Part shown: positions 49,197 through 53,766 of the stretch, piece by piece
Layout: every line of letters begins with the position of its first letter
Numbering within the stretch: the first letter of the stretch is position 1
Assembly (NCBI GenBank): GCA_947624525.1
Contig: CANQKT010000048.1
Coordinates: forward strand, 1 to 53,766
DNA length: 53,766 nt
DNA from: an uncultured Clostridia bacterium
GTDB lineage: Bacteria; Bacillota; Clostridia; TANB77; CAG-508
Reading direction: 5' to 3'
The notes under the pieces: generated by a model
Seen by the model: the letters and a program-made list of their open reading frames with translations, nothing else
Told to the model about the DNA's origin: nothing
Database searches by the model: none
Program-made: the position numbers and the translations under genes

Positions 49197-50228
49197 TTAT
49201 CTACGATTTCGTTCAGATTTCCATTCTTCATAATCAAAACCATCATCTTCTTTTTTCTCATTGGTTAGTTCATCTTGATTAGCTATTTTACTAGCTGATG
49301 GTATTGCAGGAGTATAGGTTCTTGTTTCTATTAAAGTTCCTTCTTTATCACCATCACCATCTCTATCTTCTGTAACATCCCTAACTTCGATACTACCACC
49401 ATTGGTTATTCTAGCATCAATTTTAACAGTTTCACCATTCCTATCTTTAAATGTAATTACATCTCCTTTTTTTATATCTTCTTTTTCTTCACCATTTTCA
49501 ATACTGTCAATTGTTCCCATTTCAGTTTTAGCACCCATATATGGTGTGATTTCGACAAACTCATCCTTATTATTTCCCTGAGCATTATCTTTTCTCTGAG
49601 CCATAACTTTTGGTTTTCCATCTATCATAACAACACAGACCGAAAAATAGTCAAGTTCATCCAAATTTGTTACAAGTCTTCTTGCAAACTCTCTGTCTTT
49701 TATTAAAGCAAATTGATGTTGTTGTAGCTCTTTTCGTGTGAGTACTAACCCTTTATTATCTTTAATATCCTTTGAGTTCTGCTGATTTTGATTAATAACA
49801 TTTTCATATTCTTTGTTACTTGATGTTTTGTTTTGCTCTCTTGCTTTTTCTTCTTCTATCTTCTGAACATTTTGCCTCTGCCTTTCAATTTCTTGTGCTT
49901 TTTCTTTTTCATGTTCTTGTTGTTTTCTAATCATTTCCATTACATCTGCCTCTATATCATTTGAATCTAATGCCAACATTTTATAATAAGGACCTAGCTT
50001 TTTCATTAAATGATCTTTGTATTCATCTGTTCTTTTTATCTTCTTATTATCCCCAACAATACCCATTACAATTCCATCTTCGGTTACTACTCTAAATATT
50101 GGTCCTTGCTTTCCAATTGATATTGGTTCAACTGTAGCATTTTTCTCAATATATGTTGTATGTTTTTCATTATTTACTAACACGAATTCTTCAATTACTT
50201 TTTGATTTCTTGTATCTCTTTCTTTCAT
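49197..50228 (-). CDS. Unknown coiled-coil protein
   Basis: The 343-residue soluble protein starts MKERDTRNQKVIEEFVLV after AGAGGTGATT. N-terminal half: a small beta region (PISIGKQGPIFRVVTEDGIVMGIVG). About 98-145 is a charged coiled coil (EHEKEKAQEIERQRQNVQK). C-terminal half: short beta motifs (KKGDVITFKDRNGETVKIDARI, GGSIEVRD) and an Asp-rich DRDGDGDKEG stretch that resembles a calcium loop. I recognise no family and no signal peptide. Its own terminator follows. Confidence 0.7.
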   Translation of the reverse strand: MKERDTRNQKVIEEFVLVNNEKHTTYIEKNATVEPISIGKQGPIFRVVTEDGIVMGIVGDNKKIKRTDEYKDHLMKKLGPYYKMLALDSNDIEADVMEMIRKQQEHEKEKAQEIERQRQNVQKIEEEKAREQNKTSSNKEYENVINQNQQNSKDIKDNKGLVLTRKELQQHQFALIKDREFARRLVTNLDELDYFSVCVVMIDGKPKVMAQRKDNAQGNNKDEFVEITPYMGAKTEMGTIDSIENGEEKEDIKKGDVITFKDRNGETVKIDARITNGGSIEVRDVTEDRDGDGDKEGTLIETRTYTPAIPSASKIANQDELTNEKKEDDGFDYEEWKSERNRR

Positions 50229-50318
50229 ACAATCACCTCTATTATCATTGTAACATATTTTTCAAATAATTCCAATTTTATCATATCACAATTTTAATTA
50301 ATATTACAGTTCATGTTC

Positions 50319-52997
50319 CTAACTAATACCAAATTTCCTCTTCTCATCAAAATGCGTAGTTTTTATAACCTTACCAAACTTCAACTCATTACTCAATTTC
50401 TGAATTTCCATAATAGCAATCGGTAATAGAGAAATACCAATTGTATATAACCATTGTTTACCCGTCAAACTGGTTAATTTAAACACTTCCGCAAATTGTG
50501 GCACTAACACAACAATAGTCTGTAAAAATGCGCCTCCAATAAATGCAAACATTAAAAACTTATTTTGAAATAATCCAGTCTTAAATATGGACTCCTCACT
50601 TCTAATATTAAAACTATGCACTAATTCAAGTAAACCCAATGATACAAAAGCCATGGTTCTTCCTACTTCCAAATTATACAAACTCTTTCCTACAGTAAAC
50701 GCAAACAAATTTAATATTCCAATCATTGAACCTTCAACCAATATTCGCCCCCATAATCCATCAGCAAAAATACTCTTTTTAGGATTTCTAGGCTTCTCTG
50801 CCATAATATTTTTCTCTGGATTTTCTAGCCCTAGAGCAATTGCTGGTAATGAATCTGTAATTAAGTTTATCCACAATAATTGAATTGCAAGTAATGGTGA
50901 TCTCATTCCTATTAATAATCCTAGAAAAATAGTGACTATCTCACCAACATTTGTGGCAATTAAAAAATGTATGGCTTTTCTAATATTATTAAAAATTGTT
51001 CTTCCATATTTCACTGCTTCTACTATTGTAACAAAATTATCATCAGTAAGTACCATATCTGCAGCATTTTTTGCTACATCTGTTCCATTTAACCCCATAG
51101 CAATTCCTATATCTGCATTTTTTAGTGCAGGTGCATCATTTACACCATCTCCAGTCATTGCGACTACTGCTCCTGTTGATTGAAAAGCCTTTACAATTTC
51201 AACTTTGTGTTCTGGTGTAACTCTTGCAAATACAGAATATTTCATAATATTCTTTTTAAACTCATCTTTAGGAATTCTATCTAATTCGCTTCCTGTTATT
51301 GATAAATCATTTTTTCTCAGAATTCCTAATTCACTTGCTATTGCATTTGCTGTTGTGATATGGTCACCTGTTATCATAACTGTTTTTATTCCAGCCTTTC
51401 TACATGTAGCAATAGCTTCTTTTACTCCCTCTCTTGGAGGATCTATCATTCCAATTAAACCTGTAAAAATCAAGTCATTTTCTATATAATTGCTTTCTAT
51501 TTTATTTGGTAATACATCAACATCTTTATAAGCAACAGCTATAACTCTTAATGCACTTTGAGCCATTCTTTCATTTTGATCTTCTATAACTTTCATAATA
51601 GATGTTCCCATACTTGAAATTTGATTATCTAAATAATATTTACTGCATTTTTTTATCAGAACATCAGGTGCACCCTTTGTAATTATTCTGTATCTATTTC
51701 CTATTTTATGTATAGTTGTCATCAATTTTCTGGATGAGTCAAATGGTATGTCATTTATTCTTTCAAACTGATTACACAATCCCTTCTTAGTTTTTCCCAG
51801 TTTGTAACATTCATTAACAATAGCAACCTCAGTTGGATCTCCTGTTACATTTGCTTTTCCCTCATCATAATAAATTTCCGCATCTGTACACAGTGTAGCC
51901 AGTTCTACAATAAAATTAGTATTTTCATTATTTGATTGTAATTTTGAGCTAGGAGTTAATACTTGTACAACCTGCATTTTATTCTGAGTTAGTGTTCCTG
52001 TTTTATCAGAACAAATTACACTACTACTTCCTAGAGTTTCAACAGCAGGTAATTTTCTAATAATACTATTTTTCTTAGCCATTTTTGTAACACCTATTGA
52101 AAGTACTATTGTAACAATAGCAGGCAGTCCCTCTGGAATAGCAGCAACAGCCAAACCTACTGAAGTCATAAACATTTCAATTGGAGAAATTCTTTTTATT
52201 AATCCTATGAAGAAAATTAATGCACAAATACCTAAACATGCAATTCCTAAAGTTTTTCCAACTTCTGATAATTTTCTTTGAATAGGAGTTTCTGGAGATT
52301 CATTTGTTATAATCATTTTAGCAATTTTTCCAACTTTAGTATTCATAGCAGTTTCGGTAACAACCGCTTCTCCATGTCCATTGACTATAACAGTGGTTGC
52401 AAAAACCATATTTAAGCAATCTCCAATACTAGTCTTTTCGTTCAATAATATAGTTGCATTTTTTTCAACAGGAACAGTTTCACCTGTTAGACTTGACTCT
52501 TCAACCTTTAAATTGAAACTACTTATTAATCTACAATCTGCCGGGACAAAGTTTCCTGCTTCTAAAATAACAATATCTCCTGGAACTAATTCACTACTAT
52601 TAATCTGTTTAACCCTTCCTTCTCTTCTAACCTTCACCACAGGAGCTGTCATTTTTTTTAATGCATCCAAGGATTTCTCTGCTTTTGCCTCTTGAACAAT
52701 ACCCATAATAGCATTAAATACAACAATTGCAATTATTATAATAGAGTCTAAATAATCATTTGATCCCTGTACTTTTTCAATCAGGGCAGATACAATAGAT
52801 GCTATAATTAAAATAATAATCATAAAATCATTAAATTGTTTGATAAACTTTACAAACAAATTATCTTTAGGCTTGTCCTCTAATTTGTTTTCACCATATT
52901 CTTGAAAGCGCTTTTCAGCTTCCTCATTTGTTAATCCATACTGATAATTAGTTTTTAGTTTTTGCTTGACTTCACTAAGATTTAAAGCTTGCCACAT
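50319..52997 (-). CDS. P-type ATPase, Ca2+-transporting (SERCA/PMR1-like)
   Basis: The 892 residues include the actuator TGETVPVEK, the phosphorylation motif SDKTGTLTQNKM, KGAPD in the nucleotide domain and MTGDGVNDAPALK. M4 carries PEGLPAIV and M6 NLITDSLPAIALGLE; both are the type IIA cation-site motifs. The cation-ATPase N-terminal domain (LSEVKQKLKTNYQYGLT) is at the start. A Ca2+ (or Mn2+) efflux pump is expected. In Bacillus the counterpart YloB is linked to sporulation. No regulator is seen. Confidence 0.9.
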   Translation of the reverse strand: MWQALNLSEVKQKLKTNYQYGLTNEEAEKRFQEYGENKLEDKPKDNLFVKFIKQFNDFMIIILIIASIVSALIEKVQGSNDYLDSIIIIAIVVFNAIMGIVQEAKAEKSLDALKKMTAPVVKVRREGRVKQINSSELVPGDIVILEAGNFVPADCRLISSFNLKVEESSLTGETVPVEKNATILLNEKTSIGDCLNMVFATTVIVNGHGEAVVTETAMNTKVGKIAKMIITNESPETPIQRKLSEVGKTLGIACLGICALIFFIGLIKRISPIEMFMTSVGLAVAAIPEGLPAIVTIVLSIGVTKMAKKNSIIRKLPAVETLGSSSVICSDKTGTLTQNKMQVVQVLTPSSKLQSNNENTNFIVELATLCTDAEIYYDEGKANVTGDPTEVAIVNECYKLGKTKKGLCNQFERINDIPFDSSRKLMTTIHKIGNRYRIITKGAPDVLIKKCSKYYLDNQISSMGTSIMKVIEDQNERMAQSALRVIAVAYKDVDVLPNKIESNYIENDLIFTGLIGMIDPPREGVKEAIATCRKAGIKTVMITGDHITTANAIASELGILRKNDLSITGSELDRIPKDEFKKNIMKYSVFARVTPEHKVEIVKAFQSTGAVVAMTGDGVNDAPALKNADIGIAMGLNGTDVAKNAADMVLTDDNFVTIVEAVKYGRTIFNNIRKAIHFLIATNVGEIVTIFLGLLIGMRSPLLAIQLLWINLITDSLPAIALGLENPEKNIMAEKPRNPKKSIFADGLWGRILVEGSMIGILNLFAFTVGKSLYNLEVGRTMAFVSLGLLELVHSFNIRSEESIFKTGLFQNKFLMFAFIGGAFLQTIVVLVPQFAEVFKLTSLTGKQWLYTIGISLLPIAIMEIQKLSNELKFGKVIKTTHFDEKRKFGIS

Positions 52998-53075
52998 AAT
53001 TTATCCTCCTTTGTGTACAATATATTAATATATATGCTATTGAGAAATAAATTATGACTAATCTAAAAGTCAAAA

Positions 53076-53128
53076 AAACTTCCTCTTAAAAAATTTTGGG
53101 ATGTCCCAAAATTTCCAAGAGGAAGTTT
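53076..53128 (-). terminator. Strong terminator after the GNAT gene
   Basis: A two-part stem (AAACTTCCTCTT/AAGAGGAAGTTT outside, AAATTTTGGG/CCCAAAATTT inside) with a 4-nt loop is followed on the minus strand by a run of T. Confidence 0.92.
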
Positions 53129-53140
53129 CTTTGTACTATT

Positions 53141-53617
53141 TTATCTGATTTTTAATCTATAGTTTTTGTATCCGTTATGTTCCTTCCTTAAAATAGTATT
53201 GTGTTTGGCGGCTTGTCGAAGAGATGATACATTATTTTCTTCAATTTCAAAAGATAATTCTTCATATTGGGTATTATCCTTAAGCCACTCTACAAAAGCC
53301 TTCATTGCAATTGTCATAATACCCTGTCCTCTAAACTCTTTCGAAATAATCTCAGAAACATCCAAAACTTTTCCTTCCATCCGAACCGCAATAATCGCCC
53401 CCACCATTATATTCTCCTTTTCAATTGCCAAATAAAAATCATTGATACAATCTCCACGGGAATAAATTGCTACGGTTGAGAAACATTCCTCAACATTCTC
53501 AGGATAAGCGAACATCACATATTGCTTAACTTTCGGCTCATGTGCAATTCTGTAGAATTCCTCTACATCACACAACGTAAAACTCCGTAACCTATACTCG
53601 CCTGCATGAATTATCAT
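53141..53617 (-). CDS. GNAT family N-acetyltransferase
   Basis: The 158 residues begin MIIHAGEYRLRSFTLCDVEEFYRIA and carry the acetyl-CoA binding motif A FRGQGIM at about 115. C-terminal ENNVSSLRQAAKHN resembles the common N..S..va.k.Gf segment. Substrate unknown. The gene uses codons rare elsewhere in the window: CGG at residues 11 and 79, GGG, GCG and TCG. It is followed by its own strong terminator. This suggests recent acquisition. No partner gene is visible; the right edge 53618-53766 has no feature. Confidence 0.8.
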   Translation of the reverse strand: MIIHAGEYRLRSFTLCDVEEFYRIAHEPKVKQYVMFAYPENVEECFSTVAIYSRGDCINDFYLAIEKENIMVGAIIAVRMEGKVLDVSEIISKEFRGQGIMTIAMKAFVEWLKDNTQYEELSFEIEENNVSSLRQAAKHNTILRKEHNGYKNYRLKIR

Positions 53618-53766
53618 ACAAACACCTCCATAAAAATTTTACACAATTATACCACACTTTAATCTCTTTTACAAGAAATTAAAGGAACAGTATGAGTTTT
53701 TGATTCTGGGGATTTATTTATTTTTCGATACTTTCGGACACTTATTTAAAAAATTGTTAGATTTAA

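Overview
The window comes from a low-GC, endospore-forming member of the Firmicutes, most likely a Clostridia lineage. The reasons are AT-rich DNA throughout, strong SD/GGAGG ribosome sites, CotF-like spore-coat proteins, a Spo0E-like regulator, MecA, a serine T-box leader and the S10-spc-alpha ribosomal cluster in Firmicutes order. Stops are TAA, TAG and TGA (standard code). I cannot name the species.

Layout. 1-2.0 kb: 5' part of an exported protein with an acidic heptad repeat, a degraded four-helix-bundle gene, and a tRNA-Gly/tRNA-Cys pair. 2.2-5.7 kb: aquaporin, mecA, an M23 peptidase and two CotF-like coat genes. 5.9-11.8 kb: pcrA (split by a +1 frameshift), dacF, two tandem VirB2/TrbC-like pilin genes, spo0E-like, lgt. 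12-16.6 kb: an M16 peptidase pair, a DUF378 protein, yqeY-rpsU and a small Cys-flanked membrane protein. 16.7-18.9 kb: Ser T-box, serS, ysxC. 19-36.8 kb (minus): the translation/secretion/transcription operon rpsJ to rplQ including secY, adk, map, infA and rpoA, driven by a consensus promoter at about 36.8 kb with a 350-nt leader. rpmD (L30) is absent from its usual place, and several gaps carry long palindromes. 37-40.6 kb: cyclophilin, disA, radA. 40.8-49.1 kb: a giant NdvB-type cyclic beta-glucan synthase, also split by a +1 frameshift. 49.2-53.7 kb: an unknown coiled-coil protein, a Ca2+-type P-ATPase and a GNAT acetyltransferase.

Main observation. The two interrupted genes, pcrA and the glucan synthase, break in exactly the same way: the zero frame reaches a CGG codon, and skipping its C restores the frame onto a GGA glycine codon that fits the family consensus. 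Reading both strands by eye (about 15,000 codons), I found no other in-frame CGG except two in the compositionally different GNAT gene at the right edge. This suggests that CGG is a hungry or unassigned codon here that directs +1 ribosomal frameshifting. Two independent sequencing or mutational insertions remain the alternative.

Other points of interest are tandem 126-bp-spaced palindromes inside the ribosomal operon, with a diverged relative whose stem changes look compensatory, a hairpin sequestering the dacF ribosome site, the S10-operon leader, and orphan pilin-like genes.
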